A stretch of DNA of 20,966 nt, from assembly GCA_037074765.1 (NCBI GenBank), contig JBAMDO010000430.1, positions 1 to 20,966 on the forward strand, in the 5' to 3' direction. Shown here piece by piece: positions 1 to 10,899 of the stretch. The notes beneath the pieces were generated by a model that saw only the letters and a list, made by a program, of their open reading frames with translations, was not told where the DNA came from and ran no database searches. Each line of letters starts with the position of its first letter. Positions within the stretch are counted from its first letter, which is position 1. Made by a program: the position numbers and the translations under genes. This DNA comes from Mansonella perstans. Its lineage: Eukaryota > Nematoda > Chromadorea > Rhabditida > Onchocercidae.

Positions 1-1291
1 TTTTGCATATTGTTTTCATTTTATTCGTATAAATTTTCATGAAATTATATTTCATGAAAATTTATACGTTCATAAAATTTCTTTTCCATTTTTTTCATAA
101 ATTTCAATTTTACTCCAAGTTATACTTAAAAAAATTACATCCGTCCCATATTTAGTACCATATGTCATTTTATTTACTTTTTAGGAAAATAGCAAGTAAA
201 TTAAGTTTTAATAATTTACCCATCCATTCCATCATTCGATCATATATTTAATTAAGATGAATTTTTTCAAACAATCAATTATCATTTCATATCATTTTGT
301 TTAATTTCAATTCTAAGATGAAGAAGACAATGATTTATTTCAATTTACATTTTATTTTAAACAATCCCTTCTATATCTTCAAATAATTTTCATTTTATAT
401 TTTTTTCAATCAAAAAGAAAACAAAAAATTCCTTTCGAATTTCATCAATCATTCTGCATACCTTTTTTTGTTTTCTTTTTATTTTTTTCATTTTTAAAGA
501 AAATTTTTTTTTTTTTTGAAAAAACATTTGTGAACGTGAATAAAAATTATGAGAAAAAAATCTGTTGGTGTTACATTAATACCTAATATCGCTAATTAGT
601 CGATTCAATCAATCAAATTTAATTCATAATAAATGTATGTTCATGATTTGAAAAAATACAGGTATTAGACGCCACCAGTGAAGGTAATTTATACGTGTAC
701 GTAAATTATGCGTATGCTTTTGTATTTCATACATGTACTGTATGTGTACGTAATGGTGTATATGTATGAACATATGAATGAATGATATGTGAACGCGTCT
801 GGAAGATATGTATGTGAATTTATGACGGAATGGGCGTATTTTAATACATAAAAACAATTATGATAATAGTTAATTAATTAATATATTTTATTAAAAAGAT
901 ATTAGAAATTAAATTAGTGAATATCATTAAGTTCAGAAAAAATCTACAACATCTCCAACTAATTTAATCAATCCTGAAAGTTGAAAGAAAAAGCCTTCAT
1001 AATAACTATCACGGGTTCAAAGCTAAATTGCGATAAAAAATTCCTGAATTTTGATGAAGTATTAAAATTTAATTTCGATTAATACTCACTGTTAACACTG
1101 ATTTGTCATGTTAATTTGTAATAGAAAGTTTTTAAAATTAATTAAAGCATTCCCAAAGTCAAATATATTTAGAAATGCTTTATCTATTGCCATGATTCAT
1201 AAGTTTTCGCTTATTATAAAACTATTTTTATCTCACTCCCACTTCTCTCTTCTATTTTTTAAAATTGTTTTTTTTGATGTCTTAAAATTTT
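1..1291. other. AT-rich upstream region of ced-12, no gene seen
   Basis: This stretch is dominated by A and T runs and has no exon-like block with conserved protein character. Around 690-790 there is a TATG/TACG-rich patch, with words such as TACGTGTACGTA, that opens a short minus-strand reading frame of repetitive Tyr/His composition. I read that frame as low-complexity DNA, not a gene. The promoter of ced-12 probably lies here, but I cannot point to a specific element. The only clear structure is the hairpin at 26-68. Confidence 0.6.
26..68. repeat. Perfect inverted repeat, 20-bp arms, 3-nt loop
   Basis: Positions 26-45 (CGTATAAATTTTCATGAAAT) are the exact reverse complement of 49-68, separated only by TAT. 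A 20-bp perfect match with such a short loop is unlikely by chance even in AT-rich DNA. It could be the end or core of a small foldback element that continues off the left edge, or a cruciform-forming site. No target duplication can be judged because the window starts 25 bases away. Confidence 0.85.
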
Positions 1292-1293
1292 AG
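1284..1293 (+). promoter_or_regulatory. Candidate trans-splice (SL) acceptor or 5' UTR intron acceptor before ced-12
   Basis: AAAATTTTAG ends at 1293, 25 bases before the chosen ATG at 1319. In nematodes an acceptor this close to the start codon, with no matching upstream coding exon visible, is typical of spliced-leader trans-splicing. It could equally be the 3' end of an intron within the 5' UTR. The distinction needs cDNA. Confidence 0.5.
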
Positions 1294-1318
1294 AATAGGG
1301 CAAATTGAAAGGAATTGA

Positions 1319-4300
1319 ATGGGACCAGATCAACTTGGTGTTGCACATTTTCATACTGCTTCAAAACCACTGAAAGAAGTAGACATACGTCTTCCGGAAA
1401 ATCTTGTCAAGGTAAGCATTATTTATTGTGTAATTTAAATTCTATATCAGTTATAATTATATTCCAAAAAGACTTTCTATTTACTTAATTTTATCGATCA
1501 AATAACATTCTCTTTTTACTGAAGCAATCATATTCTGTTACGGGAAATGTAGGAAATAACGGAACAACTATTGGTGCCACGTGAAGTATTCCCGTATCCC
1601 GCGAACTACCAGTACAAAGCATTAGTACAGCCAAACATTGCTTTTCAAATGACTATATTTCAAATGATCGCTTTCTTTTTCTGATGAAATTTCAATTTTA
1701 AGTCTGTAATTTTCAAATATTTTTTCAAAAAATTTGGAAATTTTAACAAGATGAAATTGTAAGGAAAAGGCAAATATTCATTCCTATATTTAAATTTCTC
1801 TTAAAGTCGTGAATTAACAGATAAGAGATAAAACAAACTATTTCGTTGTGAACATTATTTTGTTTATTGTTTAATTATCATTCCTAGTGGATGAAAAGAA
1901 AGCAAACTTTCTGATGCAATGAAGACTATTCAGTAGAAGTGGAATGAAATTTTTATTTCAGGTCTTTAATGGTTTAATTTAGTTGCCAAAAATCTCACCG
2001 GTTATGAATTCATTTAAAGAAGTGAAAGATATTAACCATCTATTAAGTATGGGTAGGGATTTTGGTTAGTTCAAACAAGTTTTATTTTTATCTTTACATC
2101 TATCATTTCCATTTTTCAGGGAGCTGTAAAATTAGATCCGCATTTAAAGAAGTATTTGGGTGATGAATTCCCTGCAGAATGCAATACAAATGTTACTTGG
2201 GCATATGTAACGTTTGACAAGCAGGCAAGTTTTATTTTAGTTGCAAAGTAAGATAATACTTTTTATTAACAATTGTTTGGTTGTGGTTGTCAAAATCTTT
2301 TGTTTCTTGATCTTTTCCAATATTTTAAACCGATAATTTAATACATAATTGAGGGTTAAATTGTATATTCACAAAATTAGAGTTATTGAAATGTTTGGAA
2401 AAATTAGCTTATCTAATTTATCCTTTACAGAATGAAGTTTTAACAGACTTGATCACACGTTTGAGTATCGAGCTGAAGCTGCCACAATCGGAGAGAAATA
2501 CATATGCATTAAAATTCGAAGGTCGTGATAATGATGGTGTTTTTCTAACCAAGGAGAATCGTGGTTTGGTACCTCAGGGATTCATTCTTATTTTGACGGC
2601 ATCTCCGGTATTACTTATCCATTTTTCGATTCGATGCAGTTTTTTTTTAATCAACAAATTTGGATTTTTTCGAATATTATTTTCGAAATTTGTGAAATAA
2701 CAACTTCCGGTCTATGCTAAGATTAAAAAAGTAATATTTTATGCTTGTAATTGGGCATATTTGATATGAGTAGAATTTGATAGATGTTTGAGGTGCCTAT
2801 CAAACATACTCGTTTTTATGGACATGCAAACACACATACACCACACATACACTTACATCATACTTTTGATGTTTTACTTTTTGTAATAATTTGAATTAAA
2901 GTCGGCATTTTCCTCATATTTCAGTATATTTTTCAAATAATTAGTTCAGATTTTTATCCGACGAATTGTCAAAATTCAGCTAATGTTACTTGTTTCCTTC
3001 ATAGGAACGTTACGCGCACAATCTTTTGACACGTTTACGTAATCCTTCCACTCATAGTGAAGATCTACGAACAGCGCTTGCTGAATTGATTACTTTATGC
3101 GGTGATATTTCCTTTGCAACGCAATTTATGCGTATAGGTGGATATGATTATATATTTGAAGTTATCGAAAAAGGATTGTGCACTGAGTATGTTTTCACTT
3201 TCATTTCCATAATATTTCTTTAAAATTTCCTAGTTTTTTTGAATACTTTCAAATTTCCTCAAGTGAACTTCTTCAGTTTTGTTAATTCTTGGCACTATAA
3301 ATTACTACGTATTCAAAATGATAGTGTTAAACTAGTTAATTTCATTTTACAGCAAACATAATGTAATGGGATAAAATTGAACATTCAAGTAAACCTATCT
3401 AATCACTTTTTAAGACTACTTCAGTTAATTTTTTTAGCAGCGTCTCCTACCATTCCCGATTTCTTCAAGCATTGCTGTTGTTGATGGATCATTCTGGTTT
3501 AATTTATTGGTCACAAGTTTCGGATGAGTTTGTTTCCAAAATAGCGGAAAATATTACGGGCAAGGCCAAGCAGGAGGATAATACCTTACTGGTTTCATCG
3601 CTTAATATTATCGATCTTATTTTGAATTCTAAAAGGTATTAGGTTTTCCTAGTGCATATTTGTAGAAAATGAATTGGGCTTATTTAACTAGCTTTATGAT
3701 TAGTGTTAATGGCATTGCTTTGATAATATACTTTCCATTTACTGCAGATGATATTTTGATTTGCTGGAGTAGTTAAAATCAGCATTCGTTCAGTAACATC
3801 GAGACAAAACACTGATATAGTGGGCAGTCTTAGCTCTCTGGTAGAATGTATTACTAGAATTAAATTCAAAGATTTAGTTTTTTTTCGATTTTGTACTATT
3901 AAATTTGCAGATTTAGTTTACAGTTCGGAAATTATAGTAATAATGAATATTTTTTCAAGTTCATTTTTCTGTAAGTTTGATGTTCAGAAATCATAAAGCA
4001 TATGCCTGGAAATTTTTTGTGAGAATTTCTGGAAAGATAATTATTTTTAACAACATGATGCTGTCGAATTTCAGTGAAGAGAAAATGAATCTAGTATTAC
4101 GGGAAGTACCCTTTGAGTCGCTTATTCGTCATCTTGAAAAATCAGACGAACGAGTCATTTTGAATGTTTTAACATTGATGAATTCTTTATATAACAAGGC
4201 AAGGAGTGATGTAAAGGATGATATCATAGAGGTAAGAGTAAGGTTTTTAATATTTTATAAATTATAAATTTTAGTATTAATTGTATATTATCAAAAATAA

Positions 4301-7300
4301 TCTTACCAGAAACTCTCACTGTGTTGGCAAGAGGTTGTTTTAATAATAACTGTGACTAAACTCCAAAAGTGATAACAGTGATATGATTAATCTGATAACA
4401 GTCACATACCGTATCAGTAATAACTAGTTAGCATAGAAAAGGCAGTTGAGCTCAGTCACTTCACTTGTTCTTTAAATTTCATTTACTTTTTGAGTTAGTG
4501 ATGTTTTCTCCTTTTTTATAGTTCAAAATTTTTATTTCTGACTGACAATACCTTGCTGACTTTTAGATTTGATAAAAAAACTCAGGTTTCTATGCAGAAA
4601 TGTTTTTGGAAGTCACATCTTGTTTGTTCTTTCATTTCGTTTCTCAAATCATTCAAGAAAATCCCGACAAATATTGTTGTTTCAGTTCATTCGTTTGTAA
4701 TATCAAAATTTAAGCATCTTCATGTAACACCTTTTCGCTGTGCAATTGAAAAATCGGTGCTGAGAAAAGGAAAGCAACTGGATGTTGGAATTGAGCAACA
4801 GCTTGTTACGGTACAACGAATACAGCTAAATAAGTTATCCGAAAAAGCTATGCGTATTCCTACTGAAGCGGAAATCGAACGAGTTTTTGTAGGTGAAATT
4901 GAAAAGAAATCATGTAGTACAAATTTATATGTTCTAAAAAATGAGGAAATGATTTTTCGAATTTTTTCATGAAGAATAGGTTTTGCATCTATATTTTATT
5001 TACAAATATTATTTATTTGACATATATTTGATTATAATATATGTACACTATTTGTTTACATTTTTATGCGTTCAAAATTAGATTTTTACAGAATTAAAGA
5101 CAAAACCTGATGAAACTTAATTTTGTTTGGTTGTTGTTAAAGTTTTCACGATTATAGCAACTCAAACTGTTGAATGGAGAAAGCGGTAAAGGAATGCAAG
5201 GAAGTGTTATGTCAGAGGAAAAACGTGCAGAATTTTTAAATTTCTCGGAAGCAGTCATTCAAACACCACCAGGATCATTAGCACTGGAAACGATTCTCTT
5301 ATTTGTAACTCATCATGCCGATACGATTGCAAAAGTAAATTAATAGGTTTCTCATTAATTTATTGTCTGAACGAAATTCAGGCATTTTTCTTTTGAGGAT
5401 ATTTTTTTTTCTGCTGCTAATTCCATTTCAATTTTATTTTAATTATAAATTATTTCCAAGCATATGATTTTTTTGCTACTTGAAAATATTTCTACATTAC
5501 ATATGTTTTAATAGTGACGCAGTATTCTAGATATCGATAGAAAATTCAATGAGATCTGAGAATAATCTGTGGTCCCTTCTACTGGTATCCGTTCATTTGG
5601 TGCAAATGTTGATTGATCTTCTTCATGTCGTCAATGAACCTGGTAATATTTTACGAAATTATTTTCTGTCTTTAGGAGAAATACCAAACGATATATGTAT
5701 GAATTATTGCTGTTCAAGCAACGAAAAAAAGTAATCAATTTTGTAGAAGAAGGTGACCGATTGATGGTTTTACTGTTCAAAAGTGATCGACCATTTTTGG
5801 ATCTTTTTGTGGTGCTTGTTAGACTTTTTCATCGTACGTGGCGTGAAATGCATGCAAGTGAAGAAGATATCAAGAAGGTAAAAATATAAATTTTGAACTA
5901 ATCGTAGCAGGTTTTTTTGTGTATGATATTGAAATTTTTTCAACGCCTTGAATAACATTAAAGGAATTATTGGAAATAGAAAACTGATCAAATGCATATT
6001 TTTGCTAATGCTTGGCGTGAAATTTTGCTAGTTGTTGCTTGCTGATTGGAATTAATCTCATTGTAATTCAGAGATTCCAATTCTGAGCATTTTATTTGGC
6101 AGATAGTTAGACCGGACGATTGGAACTATAAAATCTCCCAAAATATCATGTGACCATGAAGAAATTTGGCAATCAAAAATCATTTTAAATTTCGAATATA
6201 AGAATCAAACATAAGTTTGTCATCTACTGTCTCATATGTATGTATTTTGTAATTTCACACGTCGTGCTTTGTCCCCGCTAGTTGATAATGGATACTGACA
6301 AATTTATTTTCTAGGTTTTGGCAGTTGTACGAAAGCAAATTGATGTTTGTTTACTAGAAAAGCCAGATACAATTGAAAAGTTGGAGGATTTGCTAGCAGT
6401 TCATTCATATCCGCATATGAAGAAAATTTGGGAAAAGGAAAGGAGCGCCAAAGAAGCGGAAGAATTACAAAGTGATGCTGTCAAGTGAATTTTTCATGCT
6501 TGAAACTATTTTAAAACTTGAAGCTGTAAGCTGTTTTACTTGATCCACCATATTTGAACCATCGAGTAATAGAACGACTAGATTAAAAATAACTATTCTA
6601 AATTAATTGTAATCTATGCATTTGGGAACTTTCAGCTATTTTTCAGTTGAATTGGGTATATTTGCCAGTGAAGAAATTAAATCTGGCATAGAAATTCGTC
6701 ATTGTTTCAATCTATGATGAAAACATATCAGTTTTCCTCTGATTTTTCAGAGAGCTGCGAGAATATCTTCGGCCGAGTATTGTTGAACTGGTTTTGAAAA
6801 ATCGTAAAAATGTTTTGAAAAATGGTTATAAATTTGGAAAGCTAGTAAAGAGCAAATCAATGCAGAAAGGTTTTTTTATCTCCCAACTCATGCTTATAGT
6901 TTCATGTACGGCAATACTTGTTTGAGTTTTCAATGAAAGATCGGTTTGAAAATTATTTTTGATATTTTTTTTAATAACGGAAAAACAGAATAATTTAGTA
7001 AGAAGATGAATATAATTAAGATAAAGGGAAGGAAAAAATAACACCAACGGAAAAATGAATGACATTTCGAAAAAATTTAAAATGATAAAAGTGAGACAAG
7101 TATGCCTTTACTATGGTAATTATTAATTAATATTATTTCACAGAAATAGACTGCAAAAAAAATCAAAAGATAACAGAAATTTGAAAAAAACTAGGCAATT
7201 TGGTGTGCTAAGTCAAATGCGATTTCATTTTAGTGAGCCGTAATGCACTTTTTTTTCTTTTATACATTTCATTAGTTAAAAATAAACATATCATATTAGC

Positions 7301-8211
7301 TTAATATCACATTTTTGTTTATCAAATGTTTATCTGTTAATTTATATGAAATTAAAGAAAAAAGTATTTTGCGGAAATAGACAAATTTAGTTAATTAATA
7401 GATAATTGTTCAGGGCAACAATTTTGGTTTTGGAAATTGGATTCAAATGAGAAGACACTAATTTGTACAGATTATTCAAGTGCTGAATGCTCATCAAATG
7501 CAAACTCTGTTGGAAATATAAAAAGTAAAGTTAAACTTGCTATTAGTTTCAATTATTTTACGTGAATTATTTGTTAATGTTTTTATTTTCGAAATATAGA
7601 TTAAATGAAACATTTACAGTCGATATAGCTGACATACAACGTGTAGTAGCTGGAGGTGAAGATGATTTTCCAATGAGCAGTACAAAAGGAAAGAAAAATT
7701 CAAATGTACGCGGTATAACATTAGAAGTTGGTGATAAGCCTGATCTTTATCATTTGGTAACTTTTGATGAGCAGACGATAAATGCCTGGTGTGATGCTAT
7801 CAATGCTCTAATTGGTAATACGTTTACTCCGTTTTTTTTTTTTTTTTTATCGAAGTCTTACATTTTATTGAATAGTGTTGTTTTTTTGTTCAGATATTCA
7901 AATGTGCTGTATCAGTTAACAAAAAGGCATTATTTTAAGCATTAATTGCTTCGCATAATAATTCTGATTATCTCAGACATAGAAGTTGAAATTTTCAATT
8001 ATTCTGTTGGGAAAATCTTATTTTAGGTGTCGATAAATTGTCCATTCAAGCTCAGCGACAAGTGGATCGTTTTTTGAATATTGAACTAAAAATGCGTTTG
8101 CTTGAACTGGACCATATTCCAAATTCAATTGAAATACCACCTCTACCAGAAAATTTTGATTGGATTCCGAAAGATATCACTAATGCTAAGATTTCTGTAG
8201 CAAAAGTATAA
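1319..8211 (+). CDS. ced-12: CED-12/ELMO engulfment and cell motility protein, complete, 15 exons
   Basis: CED-12/ELMO binds CED-5/DOCK180; together they act as a two-part exchange factor for the Rac CED-10 at the plasma membrane in corpse engulfment and cell migration. Exons I could join in phase: 1319-1411, 2120-2224, 2431-2607, 3005-3186, 3441-3635 (or from 3438), 4075-4231, 4715-4888, 5158-5334, 5531-5642, 5747-5877, 6315-6484, 6751-6869, 7414-7524, 7620-7814, 8027-8211. They sum to 2283 nt, 760 residues plus TAA, close to human ELMO1 (about 727). Residues 50-125 match the N-terminal Ras-binding-like region (ending FILILTASP), and 126-330 the helical repeats. About 330-520 is the ELM domain (IQTPPGSLALETILLF; FHRTWREMHASEEDIKKV). 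About 560-700 is the PH domain (DIADIQRVVAGG; INAWCDAINALIG). The tail LKMRLLELDHIP...IPPLP carries the amphipathic helix and a short PxxP. Weakest junctions: exon 7 (AAG acceptor, T|GTAGGT donor) and ownership of exon 1. Confidence 0.93.
1553..1684 (+). pseudogene. Possible FANCM/MPH1-type helicase fragment inside ced-12 intron 1
   Basis: A 43-codon open stretch begins right after a TAG that could serve as an acceptor (AAATGTAG) and ends at TGA 1682. It is richer in GC than the intron around it. It contains PREVFPYPANYQYK and then ALVQPNIAFQMT. FANCM/MPH1/Hef helicases have a YPxN...R.YQ..I...AL..NTL segment just before the Walker A loop, and this piece resembles it with about three residues missing. 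No Walker A or later helicase motif follows. It is in phase with ced-12 exon 1, so it could instead be a cassette exon ending in a premature stop. The helicase assignment is from memory of the family pattern and is tentative. Confidence 0.3.
2225..2430 (+). other. GC-AG intron in ced-12 (intron 2)
   Basis: The donor reads CAG|GCAAGT, the classical context for GC-AG introns: a perfect match to the U1 consensus except for C at +2. The acceptor is CCTTTACAG. Joining 2224 to 2431 keeps the frame (…FDKQ then NEVLTDL) and agrees with ELMO alignments. No GT donor nearby preserves the protein. Confidence 0.85.
3436..3440 (+). other. NAGNAG tandem acceptor before ced-12 exon 5
   Basis: The sequence TTTTTTAGCAG offers two acceptors 3 nt apart, ending at 3437 and 3440. 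Both keep the reading frame and differ by one serine (D-V-S-Y versus D-S-V-S-Y). Either can be used, so isoforms of 760 and 761 residues are possible. Confidence 0.75.
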
Positions 8212-8499
8212 TTTTTCGGCTGTAAATACTCTTCGATATTATGAAATGCTGAAATTTGATGTGAATTAATTTATCAAACATTGTTACTTCATAATTTCTT
8301 TATTAGCCATTCAATCTTAATTGATTTTGTGAATTTCTTCGTTTCATAATTTAGGACCTGAAAGTCCGAAAATTCTTTCGAAATCAGTTGTTGAATAATT
8401 TATCATTTCAAATTTAAAGCTTTGACTGAAAGAGATATTTGATTGAAATTTGGGCATGGCAATTACTCACACATATATAGCATTTAGGATGTTGAAGTA

Positions 8500-8518
8500 A
8501 ATAAACCGTCACAATAAA
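8500..8518 (+). terminator. Candidate polyadenylation signals for ced-12
   Basis: Two AATAAA hexamers lie at 8500-8505 and 8513-8518, about 290 bases after the ced-12 stop codon. They are the first canonical pair downstream on the + strand. In AT-rich DNA this hexamer is common, so the call rests on position and pairing only. Confidence 0.4.
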
Positions 8519-8935
8519 TGATTGATATAGCATCATCTATCATCCAAAGCACACATCTGTTTCACATATACTTTTTTCACATGAAAGATTTGAAATCGAT
8601 AGACAAATTTGTCAGCATAATTGGTCATCTTTGTTTCTCTCTCCTTTCTCACTTCCTAGCTATCAATAGCTAGTAAATATTTCTGATAATGTAATCGAAA
8701 TGAAATATTTAATCGAAAATTCCTAATCAAATTACTCCAGTTTAATATTCAAAATTTTATGTGATTAAATTTATATTGAGCAATCGAGTTATTTTCATTG
8801 CATGTTTTCTCTTTTTTTTTTAATTTGCAAAAATTTTTTTCAAGGTTGAAAAATTCAAATTATGAAATCTCGAGGAAAAATTCACAAAATATTTGTTAAT
8901 CGATGTATGTTAAGATGATGATTTCACGTTTTATT

Positions 8936-9065
8936 GTAGCAGCAATGATAATAGTAATAATTAATAAATAATTATTAGTAATAATAACAGTGATAATAAT
9001 AATAGCAATGATAATGACAATAATAATAGTAGTAATTGAAATGATAACAATATTAAGCATAATGA
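8936..9065. repeat. Degenerate AAT/ATR trinucleotide repeat
   Basis: The tract runs AGCAGCAATGATAATAGTAA and continues as interrupted AAT, GAT, AGT and AAC triplets for about 130 bases. It looks like an old, interrupted AAT microsatellite. A longer tract of the complementary TTR type lies at 15156-15605, beyond the far (5') side of the Frizzled exons. Confidence 0.75.
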
Positions 9066-9519
9066 TTATACAAGTTTAACAAGCTGAATGTAAAATGAAA
9101 AAAAAAAAAAAGCATAACAAAGTATTTTTGAGATGAGAAAAATTATCTAAAAAACTTTAAAAAAAAAAAGGGAAGAAGAGAAAAATCAATGAAGAAGAGA
9201 GATGAAAATGGAACAAACATTTTGTTAGAAGATAAAAAAAACAAACAAATATGTTTTAAGCAATCAAATATGCTAATTGAAAGTATAAACAAATTTTGGT
9301 TGGATACAACGTAAGTCATTTTACGTTGATGGATACTCTATCAATCATTTCATCTCGATTGGTTACTGTATCAATTTTTCTCCTTCAAAATTAAATGATA
9401 GGTAAGATTAAAGAGAAGAGAAAAAGGAATTTCACTGCATTATTTTTATATTAATATAAGAGAAGAAGTAAAGTATTTCCACTACAGTAATCAAAAGATA
9501 TATAAAGCAAGACAATATC

Positions 9520-9786
9520 CGTGCGTGCCATACTATGGCCAAATTAAAAGATCTGATATCCGATACAAATAGAACAACAGATGGTACACACGTGTGTATG
9601 GCACATTAATTGATTCTATGGTTCAATTAGTTGCTATTCACATTTATACTGTATTGTTTAACTAGTAACCAGGTTTACACTATATTAGAAAAGATAGAAC
9701 ACACGTGAATACTGTATGACTCAATTATAAAAGACAGTACAAATGTATACTATATAAAGAGAGTGAGCACCGTACTATGACGCACG
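9520..9786. repeat. 267-bp block bounded by imperfect inverted repeats, MITE-like
   Basis: The left end CGTGCGTGCCATACTATGG (9520-9538) pairs with the right end CCGTACTATGACGCACG (9770-9786) as reverse complements, apart from two substitutions and a 2-nt gap. The block is richer in GC than its flanks and contains several CACGTG-type words. It has no coding potential. Size and ends suggest a small non-autonomous DNA element, but I see no clear target-site duplication, so a mobile origin is only an inference. Confidence 0.4.
9585..9598. promoter_or_regulatory. 14-bp perfect palindrome centred on CACGTG
   Basis: TACACACGTGTGTA is its own reverse complement and contains the E-box core CACGTG, the binding word of bHLH/bHLH-Zip factors. 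A second CACGTG lies at 9702-9707. Both sit inside the inverted-repeat block, far from either gene start, so a promoter role is not evident. Confidence 0.45.
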
Positions 9787-10883
9787 CTCAAATGTTGTTT
9801 CTAACAAATTTTAATAAGTCCAAGCATGAAAACATGTTTTTTAAAGGTTTTTTTTTACTTTTATCTAAAAAGAAATATTTGAAATTTAAAAAATTCAATT
9901 TCTGAATCAATATCTATTGGAAAAACACGTAATGATTAGTAATTACACGTAATCAAGTAATTATTAATAAAATTAAACGGAACTAGTTAGCTTAATACTT
10001 TGCACTTACTTATTTTTTATCATTATTACATAAATTGCCCAAAATTATTTATTAGAACAGATCTACTTTATTTTTAATTTTACAAGTTTCATCATACATG
10101 TATATTTCATTTGAAAAAAGAGTTCTATGTACATGACTATAACAAATAGATTAATTGATTGCCATTAAAAATTATTACGAAAAACATTTACAAAAACACC
10201 AAAAAACTTGCATAAAAATTTCTGCTCACTAAAAAATATGAAGGTTCAAAGATTGATCAGAATCCTTTTACTTTCAATTCTTAAATTTGAAAAAATTTCT
10301 GACCAAAAAAAGGTAAGCAAAAAGGATAAGAAAGGTATTATTATTATTACTAATTTGATGACAATAATGCAACAATCAATTTTTGGTTTAATTGATTAAA
10401 TTTGTTAAATTATTGTTTAAATTATTGTCTGCTTTTTTGTATTTTTACAAACATTTAAAAACACACCGTATGGATGGAGCAAAATTTAAATTGAAAAATT
10501 TTAGTCAATTAATCTGAAAATATTAAGCTGCAATTTTATTTCATCTATATTTCTTCATTTCTTTATCTAATAACCTCTTTTAATTTCTACACTTTTTATA
10601 TCGCTTTGTAAATAATAATAATACATGCCTACTGCTTAGGCATTTTTTAAAACTCTTGATTTGTATAAACATTTACTGATAACTGCGAAAAAGAATTCAT
10701 TGTAATGAAAATTTTATGCCAATTAGTCTTTTTCCAAATAAATAATATATTTGGAGAAACAATGTTTGATTATTGTAGCAGCTAATCGAAATGCATCAAA
10801 ACTTACTACCTTCACGTATAAGATAAATGATTAATTTAGAGAATGCAACAATAAATTTGATAGTAAAGTCATTGATTATTATA

Positions 10884-10889
10884 TTTATT
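10884..10889 (-). terminator. Candidate polyadenylation signal for the Frizzled gene
   Basis: On the minus strand AATAAA begins 10 bases after the TGA stop at 10900-10902. A very short 3' UTR is plausible in nematodes, but further AATAAA-like words occur downstream in this AT-rich flank. Confidence 0.4.
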
Positions 10890-10899
10890 GCAACTATAA

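Larger units (their letters stand above)
8212..10899. other. Intergenic gap between the convergent genes
   Basis: No exon-like block is visible on either strand. The gap contains the ced-12 3' UTR, an ATR trinucleotide tract, homopolymer A runs near 9100 and 9155, the inverted-repeat block at 9520-9786, and the 3' flank of the Frizzled gene. Short open frames here (for example 10208-10399) are Lys/Ile-rich products of base composition. Confidence 0.6.

Noticed and set aside
624..857. Minus-strand 77-residue His/Tyr/Ile-rich frame
   Set aside because: It is encoded by a TATG/TACG repetitive patch; no domain or splice context.
4553..4972. A single 139-residue reading frame as a separate gene
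   Set aside because: Only its middle (4715-4888) has protein character, and that part is ced-12 exon 7; the two ends are intron read-through.
5643..5675. A 33-nt GT-AG intron in ced-12
   Set aside because: It keeps the frame that stops at TAA 5732, it is shorter than normal nematode introns, and the 104-nt alternative to 5746 restores a perfect ELMO alignment.
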